Below are positions 1-11,052 of a stretch of 64,000 nucleotides of DNA, one piece after another (position 1 is the first letter of the stretch; each line of letters starts with the position of its first letter). A model generated the notes under the pieces. That model ran no database searches and was not told where the DNA came from. It saw nothing but the letters and a program-made list of their open reading frames with translations. Where the stretch lies: contig NC_135119.1 in NCBI RefSeq assembly GCF_050908995.1, positions 25,325,001-25,389,000 on the forward strand. The letters are read 5' to 3'. The position numbers were made by a program, and so were the translations under genes. This stretch comes from Andrena cerasifolii. Taxonomy: Eukaryota; Arthropoda; Insecta; Hymenoptera; Andrenidae.

Positions 1-1986
1 CTTTACTTAAAAGCAATTTGATAATTTCTTCGCTACCTTTTTGAGCAGCAAAGTGCAGTGGTGTATAACCTTCCTGCCTTCCAGAGGTATTATACACAGC
101 ATTAACATTAGCTCCATATTGTAGAAGATGTTCAGCATTTTTCTCATGCCCATAATTTAATGCTATATGAAGAGAAGTTATACCATATTTTGCTTCAGCA
201 TTTACCTTAGCACCTTTACTTAAAAGCAATTTGATAATTTCTTCGCTACCTTTTTGAGCAGCAAAGTGCAGTGGTGTATAACCTTCCTGCCTTCCAGAGC
301 ACAGTGGTCCAAGAGCACCTAAAAAGTGGCCAAAAACAAGGTAGAAAATTTCCGTAAGGAAAATTTATCACCATTTTCAGGAATAGTTGCAGTGCATGTA
401 GACAAAATGTTTTGTGGATTTAACCATTCCTGCTCCATTGGCATTGGTTTTATGTTGACAAATGTATTAAAATGAGTGATATGTCTATTCATTATAATAT
501 CAATGTTTCTCATTAATTTATGTTTAATTTATGGAATTTTATTGTTATAGATTTATTTGTAAATATATATGAATTAAGAATAACACAGAGAAGTTAAGTT
601 GAGAGGAAATTGTAATATTCAATTCCTTATCGTTACACTATAATCATATTTCGCAGAATGTTTACAGATGTTTTTCGATTCACCATTCTCCGAGATTCCA
701 CCTCTTATACAGAAAAATGAAGCCTGAGTGTACTATATGTAATGTATACTTTAATGTAAAACTGCTACTTTTTGCTACTTTTGTTGTTTAAATTAAATTA
801 ATGTTATTAACGAACGACCATGCGCGTATAGGTTTTTTTACATTTAATTATCTATTAGTCTTTCATACATCGTTATTATCTGTTAATGACATTATTTTTT
901 AAATTTTGTCTGTTTCTTAATCACAGAAATAAAATCGCACTCAACGGATACGCCTGTGTATCCTTACTTCTCACTGCTTATACTTCAATACAATGTATCA
1001 GTTTTGTCAAGAAACTCGACCAGTCGAGTTGTCGAGTCTTTTAGTTGATCAGTTGCATCCAAGCAGATCAGTTTGAAAAACGAAAAGAAATGTATCCTCG
1101 GAGTGTATAACAATTGTAGGTGCGTAAGTGATTTTTAAACATAAGCTTTATATCAAATTAAAAAGTGTTTTTTAGCTGCTCCTGAAGTAAATGTGAGCAG
1201 CCATACTACTTCTCATGTCGATAATGATAGCGATAGCGATAACGATAATAATGACACGCACACAGATCTTCTACATACTTTTACGTATTTAGAAGAAGTG
1301 GAACTGACAGAAACTGACTGATTGAGAAGAAACTGTCCACTTTAATAAAGTGCCCGAAATTACCAGAAATGGTAATTATGGAGCCTAGAATGGCACTGCA
1401 ACCTTCTTGTGATAGGCTCTAGACACTACAAATATTGAAGGTAAACTACAGACGTTCCTATTAAAAAATCCTATTTTTAAAATTTTATAGCAACTGTACT
1501 CAATATGCGATTTTGAATTTTAGGCTTTTAACGTCGGATTAGTCATCAGCAACCTCGAAAACCCCTAAATAATAAGTTTCATAAATATCTGATGAAATCT
1601 TGAATTTTGGCCACTTTTTGGGTGCTCCTGGACCACTGTGCAGAGGTATTGTACGCAGCATTACCATTAGCTCCATATTTTAAAAGGTGTTCAACAATTA
1701 TTAACTGCTGCATACATGTTGCAAGATGAAGAGAAGTTGTACCATCTTTTGCTTCAGCATTTACCTTAGCACCTTTATTTAAAAGCAATTCGATAATTTC
1801 TTTGTTAATATTTTGAGCAGCAAAGTGCAGTGGTGTATAACCTTCCTTCCTTCCAGAGGCATTATACACAGCATTGACATTAGCTCCATATTTTAGAAGG
1901 TGTTTAGCAATTTGGAATTCCCTTTCTTGTAATGCAATATGAAGAGAAGTTATACCATCTGTTGCTTCAGTATTTACATTAGCATT
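1..1986 (-). pseudogene. Ankyrin-repeat gene fragment, split by a transposon
   Basis: Read on the minus strand, 1986-1641 and 299-1 translate to consecutive 33-residue ankyrin repeats with the usual signatures (GYTPLHFAAQ, LLLNKGAKVNAEAKDG, TSLHIAL, HLLKYGANVNA). About 209 bp is duplicated almost exactly: positions 1-88 recur near 210-298, so neighbouring repeats arose by recent tandem duplication. The frame runs into foreign DNA at 1640 and resumes at 299, so the coding sequence is interrupted by the element at 300-1640. Upstream of 1986 the frame meets an A/T-rich run with no visible start or splice acceptor. The gene also continues off the left edge of the window. Ankyrin repeats are protein-interaction modules and no specific function can be given. 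A spliced gene that removes the element as an intron is possible but no convincing splice sites were seen at its borders. Confidence 0.75.
300..1640. mobile_element. Transib-like DNA transposon, non-autonomous
   Basis: The ends are inverted repeats of about 36 bp. They start CACAGTGGTCCA at 300 and, on the other strand, CACAGTGGTCCA at 1640. They continue as GAGCACC, AAAAAGTGG and CCAAAA on both sides with two substitutions. CAGAG lies immediately outside each end (295-299 and 1641-1645) and the ankyrin frame is restored by removing the element plus one copy, so this is a 5-bp target duplication. Transib elements are known for 5-bp duplications and for termini starting CACWRTG like the RSS heptamer. 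No transposase is recognisable inside; the longest meaningful-looking stretch (about 1180-1320, plus) is an acidic D/S/N-rich reading frame ending in a stop. Family assignment is by termini only. Confidence 0.6.
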
Positions 1987-2137
1987 TTAAAATATATTTA
2001 ATAAAAAAAAAAAATAACTATATTTACCGCGTCGATGATGTAGGGCAGAGTCCTACAGTACTGGCTAAAGCTAGACCTCGCTACTAATATTAGTTAACTG
2101 CACTATCGATGGAGAAATAAATAAATACTATAGTCCT

Positions 2138-2387
2138 ACCAGTGGCCGTAACCGTGATGGAAAACACCGGTTCTCGTTAGATCACCGAAGTTAAGCATCA
2201 TGGGGCGGTGTACTGGGGAAAGATGGGAGAGACCACCACCTTTCTTCCGGTGCGCTGCTGCTGCTGGGACCCGAAGGAGAGAGGAGGGATAAAAAAAAAT
2301 GTGTGACTATAGTTCGTCGGGCAATATAAGCAAAAATAAGCTTGAAACGCCATTCTGCTTAAAACACAGGAAAACAATAAAAACAAC
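2138..2387 (+). mobile_element. SINE with a 5S rRNA-derived head (SINE3 type)
   Basis: Positions 2140-2250 resemble 5S rRNA: ACACCGGTTCTCGT, GATCACCGAAGTTAAGCA, then GATGGGAGA followed by GACC. These correspond to the 5S head and its internal pol III promoter (box A and box C), with a shortened, altered middle and a 2-bp insertion in box C. A 130-bp unrelated body and an A-rich tail (about 2361-2387) follow. The whole is flanked by a perfect 14-bp direct repeat, AATACTATAGTCCT, at 2124-2137 and 2388-2401. That is the expected target duplication from LINE-mediated retroposition, so this is a mobile SINE rather than a 5S gene. SINE3 is the established name for SINEs with 5S heads. Confidence 0.8.
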
Positions 2388-2832
2388 AATACTATAGTCC
2401 TGAGCAACGTATTCCGGTGACATTCTTTTTTCTTTAGTATTACCAGAGTTTTAAGACGTTTAACGTTTACGCTGGTTTTCCTTGCGCCAAAAGTTATTTT
2501 TCATAACCAATTCTTTTTTTTTGCAGGTAATTAAATAATTTTGTCATATCACGTACATTATTTATAGACTATATATTAGGTATACACCAATGCACAGTTT
2601 TTGCAATTTGCTTTGTGTATTACGCATCAAACCTAAAACTTTTTTTACGTGCTTGTCGTGCAGTACTGGCCAATTTTTTTAAAAAAAATTTCCTACAATT
2701 AAAGTCCTTGGGTTTTTCGGCAGAAAAATGTCCGAAATTAAACAGAAAAAAAAGGAAAATGGACGCTGCATGACGCGAATGCGGCTTTGAAAATGCTACT
2801 ATAAAACAAAATTAGATTAAACTAAACTAAAC

Positions 2833-2922
2833 TTAGGCCGGGATTCATAGTCGCTACTTATTCTTAAGCATTTGCTTAAGGAAATGCTTAAGAATAAGTA
2901 GCGACTATGAATACCGGCCTTA
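2833..2922. mobile_element. Short palindromic foldback (MITE-like)
   Basis: Two arms of about 40 bp are near-perfect reverse complements: GGCCGGGATTCATAGTCG on the left and CGACTATGAATACCGGCC on the right, with TTCTTAAGCATTT near the centre. TTA/TTAA-like sequence lies at both edges. Size and shape fit a MITE; the transposon family is not identified. Confidence 0.6.
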
Positions 2923-3629
2923 AACTAGGTTTTAATCAACAAGTCACTGAGTGCATCATTTGGTAAAGTTGTCGATTAGCATGATAAACACTAATTTCGA
3001 TGACCTTGAAATATGTTGTATGATTCTGAAGAACTTTTTCCTATACATGTAACCGGCGGTCGGCCTTAGTTTCTAAGTATGCAGAAAAAACCTTGGTAAA
3101 CTTTTCCTCATAGATTTGAGGGGAATTTTTTTTCGTTTACAATAATTTTAGATCAAGAAATGGAATCCCTGAAATGCCATCTGCTGGTCTTATAAGAAAC
3201 TGTAAGCTAGGAGAAAATAAAAACCTAAGAATTGGAATTGGTCAATTATTTTAATCTCGCGCGCCTTTTAAAATAGCTGATGCTTTAAACTCACAGAAAC
3301 GAGTACTTAACGGATATGCTGTCATTCGGCTCATTGTAAATTATCTACACAGTACGTGTAAAATGCACATTTCCCGTATAAAATTTTGCTTTATTCGTAT
3401 AAATATTCCTTTCACTATTTCTTAACAGTAAATCGAATTGTCACAAAAACATTATCGATCACTTACCTTTACGATATTCTCTCCCGTTTTTCAACATTCA
3501 AAATGTATCAATTTATTAACATCGCGTAATTTGCGTACAATCTCACCTACACATATCTCAGTTATTCTATAACACTCTTCCGATTAGAATAAATAATTAA
3601 AGACTCTTCAACAATTCGTAGATTGCCTT

Positions 3630-6600
3630 TTAACGCGCTATTCTGTCTCTAAGATACGCAAGTATTTCTTCCGTAGATTTCGCCAAAATTGCTTGCCTTG
3701 GTTGTTTGAAGCAATTCCCAGATAAACACAAAGTCCTGTGGACATTGAATTTCACGAATATTTAGAAGAAATAAATAAATCTATTTAGACTGACCTTAGG
3801 TGCTTCAAATCGCCAAGTTCTGGTGGTACGTATCCGATGTTATTGTTGGATAGATTCAACGTTGCAAGCTTCTGCAACTTTTTTAAAGACGATACGTCGA
3901 TGTTAGATATTAAATTGTCATTCGCTATAAGTATTTCCAACGATTCGACTTCATAAATTGATTCTGGTAATTGTTCGTACCTGTTAATACAGAGAAACCT
4001 GAGTACATGTTGTCAGTAATATGTACAAAATAAAATAATGAAACAGTACCTGTTAAACGACAAGTTAATTTCTCGCAGGTATTTCAGCAAGCCGAGGCTG
4101 GAAGGAAGCGAATCCAACAGGTTCTTACTTAAATCCAAAGCTTGCAAATACTTATACTTTTCGCCAATCCATTCCGGTATACATGTTAGTTGATTAGACG
4201 TCAGTTTTAAGTCGCCGACTCTCGCGATTATCGATAACTGATCAGGCAAGGCAGCCAGCTTATTTCTACTTAAATCCACTGTACCTACGTCGGCTATACA
4301 AGCGTCTTCCAAGACCTGTTGCGGCAGTTCAACAAGATTTTGTCCAGCCAGACTAAGTAATTTTGTACTTTGCATCGTATATCTAAGACATCACAAACGA
4401 TTCGGCAATGATTTACTATTACGCGATTGATAAGTCTGAAGACATTTGCGTGCACATACCTATCCGGATAAGTGTTGGAATTGGCAACCGATATTACGTA
4501 TTCGTTTGTATTTAAGTTTGTACTGTTGATACTCTGTCGTATGTGCTTCAAAATTCGTGGAGTCCCGCAACGTATTATATCGCTTCTTACATTTTGTACT
4601 TCATTTCCGTCAATTAGAAATTGCTTTAAATTCGGCATTATACCGATATAACTTGGCACTCTGTATAACAAATAATGTTGTTCTGTAAATGCTTCTTCGA
4701 TATACAATAATGATATATGTAAAATAACGTACATAGTTAGACCGTTGTACGATAAATCGAAGATCTCGAGATTTACCAGTTTTATTATTTCCTCTGGTAT
4801 TGCATCGATTTTATTGTTCCCTAGTGTCAATGTTTTTAACTGTCCTACACCTTCCAAGCAAGACATATCAATTTCCTGAAAGATATGCAAAATGAATATA
4901 ATCGGATCGATAGTTAACAGATCATTTTTACATTATAAATTCTGCGTTGAAATTCAAATGTTCTAGTTACTGCTAATTGTAGTAATCTTAAAAACATCTT
5001 TCTTTGATGTACTTATACGAGATATAAAGCTACCTATCAGCATATAAGAGTACGTACTGTAATGTTATTGTCAGCCAGGTGCAGTACTCTTAATAGCGTA
5101 CAACCAGATACTTGAGGAAATGTTGTTAATTTGTTTGTCTGCAATATCATTGTTTCAACTTTCCTTAACTCACCCAGCGGTGGCAATATTTCCAACTGAT
5201 TATAGCTAGCGTCTAATTTTTGCAATGCTGTTTCCAAAAGAATACGTGTAATTTTTATTAAAGTCTTACAGTGTATAAGAAGGAACAGTGTGCAACTGCT
5301 TTTCTGTTTTGAGACTGATGTCGTAACATAGAAATAAATTATTCAGAATTTCATTTATCTTATTGCAGATCATACCTCTCATGCTTGTTAAATCAGGTAG
5401 CAATTCTTTTAACATGTTGTGACTTATATCCAAAGAAGTCAATCGCACTAAATATCCCATTTCTGGTGGCAATTCAGATAAATTGTTGCACGACAAGTCC
5501 TAAGTGTATAAAATATTTCATAAATGTTTGTACGTGAAAGTCTTTGAGCAAATGTAAAAGTTGCGTTAAGAATGCGGGAGGGAAATAGACGCGAAGCAAG
5601 AAGAGAAAAAGTCGAAATGGGAGGAAATTAGAGACGTATACTATAGGCAAAAAATGATGGATATTCAAGAAATGGAAATAGAAAGCAGGAGGGGAAGAGA
5701 GTTTGATGAGGAACTAGCGCAAAGAGACAAGGCAGAGCAGGTTCAATGGCAATAAGACAGAATACTAGGAGGCAGATATAACACGCATTATACAGAAATT
5801 AGGGATAACCAGAGAGCAAATTACCTAGACCGAAATTACAGAGGCAGAGATCAAAGCATGTACGCAAGGTTCAGGTGTGGGAACGAAGAGCGGGGAAGCA
5901 AGTACTGGAAAGAAGAAAAAGAGACAGTATGCAGACTGTGATGGGGCTAGAGAGACGCTGGGTCACATGCTACAAGACTGTAAGGAGCTGAAAAGAGAAA
6001 ATTCAACAATCAGAGAGATACTAAAGGGAGAAGAAGAAAGAGCGGAGTGGATGCGTATGGTTCTGGAAAAAAGGAGAAGAAAAGAAGAACAAGATGAAGG
6101 AAGAAATCAAAACGAAAGCACAATCTTCAGTTAACAGTCCCAGAAACACTTACACACGTAACACATGTAACCCCATTTTGAGGCCGAAAGGCAAAAAATA
6201 AACCGATTTACTACTATAAAAGCTGTGTTATAATTTACCAGACAGGATAACATAATTAAATCACCAATCGCAGCATCCACTTCCTTCAGACCATTATTTT
6301 TCAAGCGTAATTCACGCAGTTCGGTCAACTTGTAAAACTGGTGCGGTAATTTCTGTAACTTGTTACTTGATGCGTTTAGTATTTCTAGCTTACTTAAACT
6401 CCCAACCTCGGGTGGTAAATCTTCTAACAAATTATTGTGCAGCTATCAAAATTATTTGCGACTTTAAATTACTGTATACAATTTTGTGATAACAAATAGT
6501 TGCTATAAATATAACACGCACAAGTAATGTAGTTAATTCTGTTAAACATTCTAGCTTTGGGTGAATTATAGTTAAACTGTTGTAGCTTAAATCCAGTAAC

Positions 6601-6853
6601 TTAAGTGGCTCTTGCTCCCACCATCGTTCATCTTTGTGCACATAATCGAGTTCAAAACGGAGCTCGTTCACCTCTTCTTCCGTTAATTCATTTATGTTCC
6701 ATACTCTATTAGGTACTGTAACAAATTTTAATACTCTGAACATATTGTACATTTCATAGGCTTACCTAATTCTAAATGCGAGCTTAAGCAAAACGATATG
6801 TTTCTACAACTAGAAGTGACTTACCTTAATATATGCTTTTGATGATCTTGCAT
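3630..6853 (-). CDS. lrrc40: Leucine-rich repeat-containing protein 40
   Basis: Ten exons on the minus strand: 6825-6853, 6522-6735, 6239-6442, 5376-5499, 5058-5227, 4733-4875, 4460-4660, 4050-4382, 3795-3980, 3630-3735. They sum to 1710 nt and 569 aa; vertebrate LRRC40 is about 600 aa. Phase matches at every junction. The N-terminal landmark RWWEQ (residues 47-51) before the first LRR, continuous 23-residue LRRs of the LPxxLGxLxxLxxLDLSxN kind, and the C-terminal end AILAKSTEEILAYLRDRIAR are typical of LRRC40. The family is a conserved cytoplasmic LRR-only protein of poorly known role. One intron (4661-4732) is only 72 nt and one donor (after 6522) is GTGCGT. The first exon (ten residues from ATG 6853) is the least certain part, since the usual N-terminal lead before the LRRs is shorter than in vertebrates. 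Confidence 0.88.
5560..6134 (+). pseudogene. Non-LTR retrotransposon 3' ORF relic in an lrrc40 intron
   Basis: Antisense to lrrc40, in the 5500-6238 intron. In frame it reads a lysine/glutamate-rich segment, then YARFRCGNEE, CRLC, ARETLGHMLQDC and a charged tail. This is the Cys/His cluster (CxxC...H...C) found at the C terminus of many insect LINE reverse-transcriptase proteins. There is a stop near 5755. A one-base loss near 5938 shifts the frame between CRLC and the following residues. It is 5'-truncated and inactive. Confidence 0.65.
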
Positions 6854-8020
6854 GATATTGCAAATGTTGCTTGCTCTATGGCATTATTCGTAATCTAACA
6901 TGCAAAGCTAACTATGGAGAATGAAATAAAAAGAAAAAAGTCTGACTTTACGATGAGAGCTTTATTGAAAATTTTAATTGCGGATTGCGTACGCTATGTT
7001 CTTCTAATTGTTCAAACGAGATGGGTGTACAAGTAAAAGAAATATTCTGTAACAGGATACATTTGTAGTAATTTCATATTCCTCAACAGTGACGAAATAA
7101 TAAAATAATTAAATGCTGCTGGAAAGCTTGAAGCATGATAGTGCAAATCTTTCTACCCATGTAACAGTTTACCAATAACAATATAAGGAATTTTAGATAC
7201 AACGTATACTTTATTGCAATTTCACGATTACAAAGTACAGAACAATCATTTCTCACACATAGGATAACAGTTTAATATAGTTTATCATTCGTGATATCCA
7301 CAATGCCAATGCTACTTTTATAACACATTTCGCGTGAAAGGAAAAAGATCTTATTTTGTAATAAATTAGTTGTAATAAATTATGAAAACAACGATGTAGT
7401 ATAGGTATGAACGAGCATGCACATTAGCTCATTTACGAGTGCAAAATCGAAGGTACCAAGCATTCGAACGATTTCAAAATGTACTATCTAAATATAACAT
7501 TCGATGAACATTTATTCCACTTTCAAATGTTGCAAATACCCGTGTACAGTCCTCTCGACGAAAGATTCAACTGTCCAGTCTTTCTCGCGGATATAATAAC
7601 AACATCAGGTAATTCAGCGTTATCGTCATTTTTCGTTCGTCGTTTAAACACTGCTAAATGATTAACTTTCTTCTTGATCCCACTCATATCGTACTTATTG
7701 CGCGCATTGTTTACAGTTTGATATCCTCGATACAGGATGACTTAATAATGAAACTTCCCCCACTTCGTACCACTTCGTACACGGAATGACGCATCATACT
7801 GTAGCTACATATATATATATATATATGTTTTATATAATGCAAATTACCTATGTATATATATATATACACCATTAGATCATTTCTTAACAACTACTATATA
7901 AGAATATTTACGTTTTAGGACCAATCAGAGTTGCTAATATTGGATTAGAAGTGCGACGAGGCAACACTTGCTGATGTAGTAGATTTAAGTAGATGAATTT
8001 ATTTGAAATAAATGTACTCG
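6854..8020. other. Intergenic, no gene seen
   Basis: AT-rich sequence between lrrc40 and the hAT MITE. Only short open frames without recognisable motifs. Two (TA)n runs lie at 7808-7826 and 7852-7867. The lrrc40 promoter and 5' UTR should lie just above 6853 but no core element stands out. Confidence 0.5.
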
Positions 8021-8429
8021 CAGAGGCGTATTTAGAGTGGGGCAAGTAGGGCTCGTGCCCTGAGCACCAATGCCGGGGGGAGCGCAAAAAAGCTGAAAGA
8101 AATAATGTTTCTTGAATAAATTTATTTGGATGGTTAATGTTAGTAGTTTACGCTTGTTATTCGCGTGCTTCGCATGCCTCTTTAGAGAAGCTTCGGAAAA
8201 AAATTGCTGCACTTTTCGGCTTCATTTGCCTCGAATTTTCGCCTCTTTCGCTTTTCAGCACTAATTTCTTTAAAAGGATTCTCTAAATTCTAAATAAAAT
8301 GTTTTGTATGATGAACACTTTTAACAAAGAAGTAGAACAGAAAAGATGGAATTGGAGTGATAGGCATGGGGGGGGGGGGCGCAAATTCTACGCTTGCCCT
8401 AGGCATTGTTTACACTAAATACGCCACTG
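8021..8429. mobile_element. hAT-type MITE with 8-bp target duplication
   Basis: The termini are imperfect inverted repeats: CAGAGGCGTATTTAGAG at 8021 and, on the other strand, CAGTGGCGTATTTAGTG at 8429. Both are followed a little further in by GGGCAAG. TGTACTCG is present directly outside both ends (8013-8020 and 8430-8437). An 8-bp duplication with CAG-starting TIRs is characteristic of the hAT superfamily. The 409-bp interior has only broken frames on the minus strand, one a short lysine-rich piece, so it is non-autonomous. Confidence 0.82.
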
Positions 8430-9092
8430 TGTACTCGGGCATTATTTTAAATACTATGTAAAATAATTGATACCGAAACCAGTGGTAAATAATAGTTGAA
8501 GATAGAAAGCTTGAATATTTACTGAAATACATAAACAACGAATTAACATTGTTTTAAGTGTTTCCGGTTCTAAAATACTTGAAAGATTTTATTACGTAAA
8601 GTGAAGATAAGATGGCGTCTACTTGAAATTATAGTATTTTAAATAATACTATTCTACATTTTCATCGACTCCAAATGAACTATAGCGAATATAATTAGGA
8701 AGTTACTATAATCGGCAGGAAAAAGGATGATAGGAATTTCGTAGCGAAATGTTGCCGCCAATGCTGGAATATCATGGGGGCGGAATCGGCGGTTTCGATC
8801 CATTTGTAGGAGGCTCGAAGACCAGTGTAAAGTGGAAAGGATTGTTGAATTACAATCGTATAGTACCAAGCAATATTCCGTTTCAGTTTAAACGGTGGAA
8901 ACTTTAGAATCTCTGATAGTACACTGTAGAAGTATTTAGATCTTTAACGCCGCAACCTCGGGATCAGAGAATCAGCGATGGAACGCTGAAATTTTTTAAA
9001 TTATTCCTTTTCTCTGTCTACCTCCGTTAGTGATACAATATTTGTTTATCGAATACTTCATCATACCTAAAAAGCAATAATTATTTATCGCT

Positions 9093-10730
9093 ATGGCTGC
9101 GCAGTCCGCGAGTTCCGTCATGTTGAAGAAACATATCTTTTTAATTGTATTTATGCTGAGTCAAGCGAAGAGCGAAGAGGAAGATAATCTACACACGTTA
9201 CAATACACAAAAGAGAATTTTTCCAGCGAGATCGATAAGAAAAATCACTTCGTCATGTTCTATGCACCTTGGTACATGCAGTTTTATCATACCTTATGAT
9301 TTAAGACCAAAGTTCATTATCGGAGTAGCGAAAAAATTAAAAACTTTGGAGAAGATTCGTGTAGACTGTTACAAGTCTCCTTGAATTCTTCAGTTCTTGC
9401 TGATGTAAGAAGAATAATTTTTATCAGATTAACATTGTTTATATCCAATCTATACCAGGTGTGGACACTGCCAAAGACTCGAACCTACTTGGGAGCAACT
9501 AGCTGAGCTATCAAACGAAGAGGACAATAATATAAAAGTCGCTAAGGTCGACTGTACTACCGATAGCAGTTTATGCACCGAACACGACGTTACCGGTTAT
9601 CCTACGTGCGTATAGGATCAATTTCTTAAGCACAGCTTTTGTAGAATTTTTTAAGGCACATACATATATAGTTGCAGCAAAGTAAACTTTAGTTTCAACA
9701 ATTTTACAGGCTAAAGTTTTTCAAAGCTGGGGAAAGCAAGGGCACTAAGTTTAGAGGCACAAGAGACTTGCCGTCCCTACTCTCCTTCCTTAACGACCAA
9801 TTGGGCACTAATCTCGGGGTAATTGTCGGGCATGCTTTCGCTTCAGTATAATACATATTACACAGCTGTTTAATCTGGAAGTTTTTAATTCAGAGCGAAG
9901 ACGTTGTACCATCGCCTCCCGAGGCTGTGAACGGTTTATTAGAATTAACAGAGGACACTTTCGATAAGCACGTATCCGCTGGTTACCATTTCGTGAAATT
10001 TTACGCACCCTGGTGTGGACACTGCCAGAAATTAGCTCCCACTTGGGATGAACTAGCCAACAGTCTGCGCAATAGTAAAGACGTTAGCATTTCCAAAGTT
10101 GATTGCACGCAGCATCGCGGTGTTTGCGGGCAATTCGATATAAAGGGATATCCGACGTTGCTTTGGATCGAAGATGGAAAGAAGGTGAAGTTTAAATATC
10201 ACCTTAATTTGTCTTGTTCGAACTCGCGTCGGAGCAGGCGTCGGTAACGTTTGAATGTACATTCGCAGGTGGATAAATACTCTGGGCAACGTACGCACGA
10301 GGAATTAAAAGCTTACGTATCAAAAATGCTGGGAAATGGCAACGACCAAGTGAACATCAAGACCGACAGTTCTGACAGTACGACTCACACTGTGCTGAGT
10401 TTAACCGGCGACAACTTTGAACATGGTATTGAAAAAGGCATTTCATTTGTTAAGTTTTTTGCACCTTGGTGTGGACACTGTAAACGTTTGGCACCTATTT
10501 GGGAGGAGCTTGGGAAGAAGTTCTTTGTAAACGAGGACGTGAATATAGTGAAGGTAGACTGTACGCTCGACGCGAGCAAAGAATTATGCAATGAGCAAGA
10601 AGTAGACGGTTTCCCTACTCTGTGTTTGTATCGTGACGGGCAGAAGGTTTCCGAATACAATGGTGCTCGCAACTTGGACGATCTGTACGAGTTTGTGACG
10701 AATTATTTGCAGCTGCACGACGAACTATGA
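9093..10730 (+). CDS. TXNDC5: Thioredoxin domain-containing protein 5 (ERp46 / pretaporter type)
   Basis: Five exons, 9093-9271, 9459-9605, 9710-9818, 9894-10184 and 10269-10730, total 1188 nt and 395 aa with consistent phase. The protein has an N-terminal signal peptide (hydrophobic LKKHIFLIVFML) and three thioredoxin domains, each with an intact APWCGHC active site (catalytic Cys 61/64, 186/189, 310/313). It ends in HDEL (392-395), an ER retention signal. Three a-type domains without b domains plus KDEL-like retention is the TXNDC5/ERp46 architecture; the Drosophila homologue is prtp. Its known role is disulfide formation and isomerisation in the ER. A second in-frame ATG at 9120 could also serve. 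It converges with the tektin gene, whose stop is about 320 bp away. Confidence 0.92.
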
Positions 10731-11052
10731 TTATATATTTCTCTCATATTGACTCTAATTCCGAAACGATAGCGATAATGTAAGCTGTTTTTAATCGTAA
10801 ATATGTAATACTTAATTTAATCATATATTAATGTACGAAACGTCATACAAAGAAACTCCAAAAGTATCCAGGCCATATATTTTTCATTTTTGTATAAAAT
10901 ATCAAAACAAAAATATTATAAAATTACTATACACGAATACTGAGAACTGGCGAAGTTTTGCGTGAATAAGTCTGTGTACTTCCGAAATACATTTAAAAGA
11001 TACATTCATAGATTCCGTTTCTCCAGCGTGGCCCTGTGTTACTCGACTACCA

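Noticed and set aside
2140..2250. Functional 5S rRNA gene
   Set aside because: Shortened and mutated middle, non-5S body and a target duplication show that it is a SINE.
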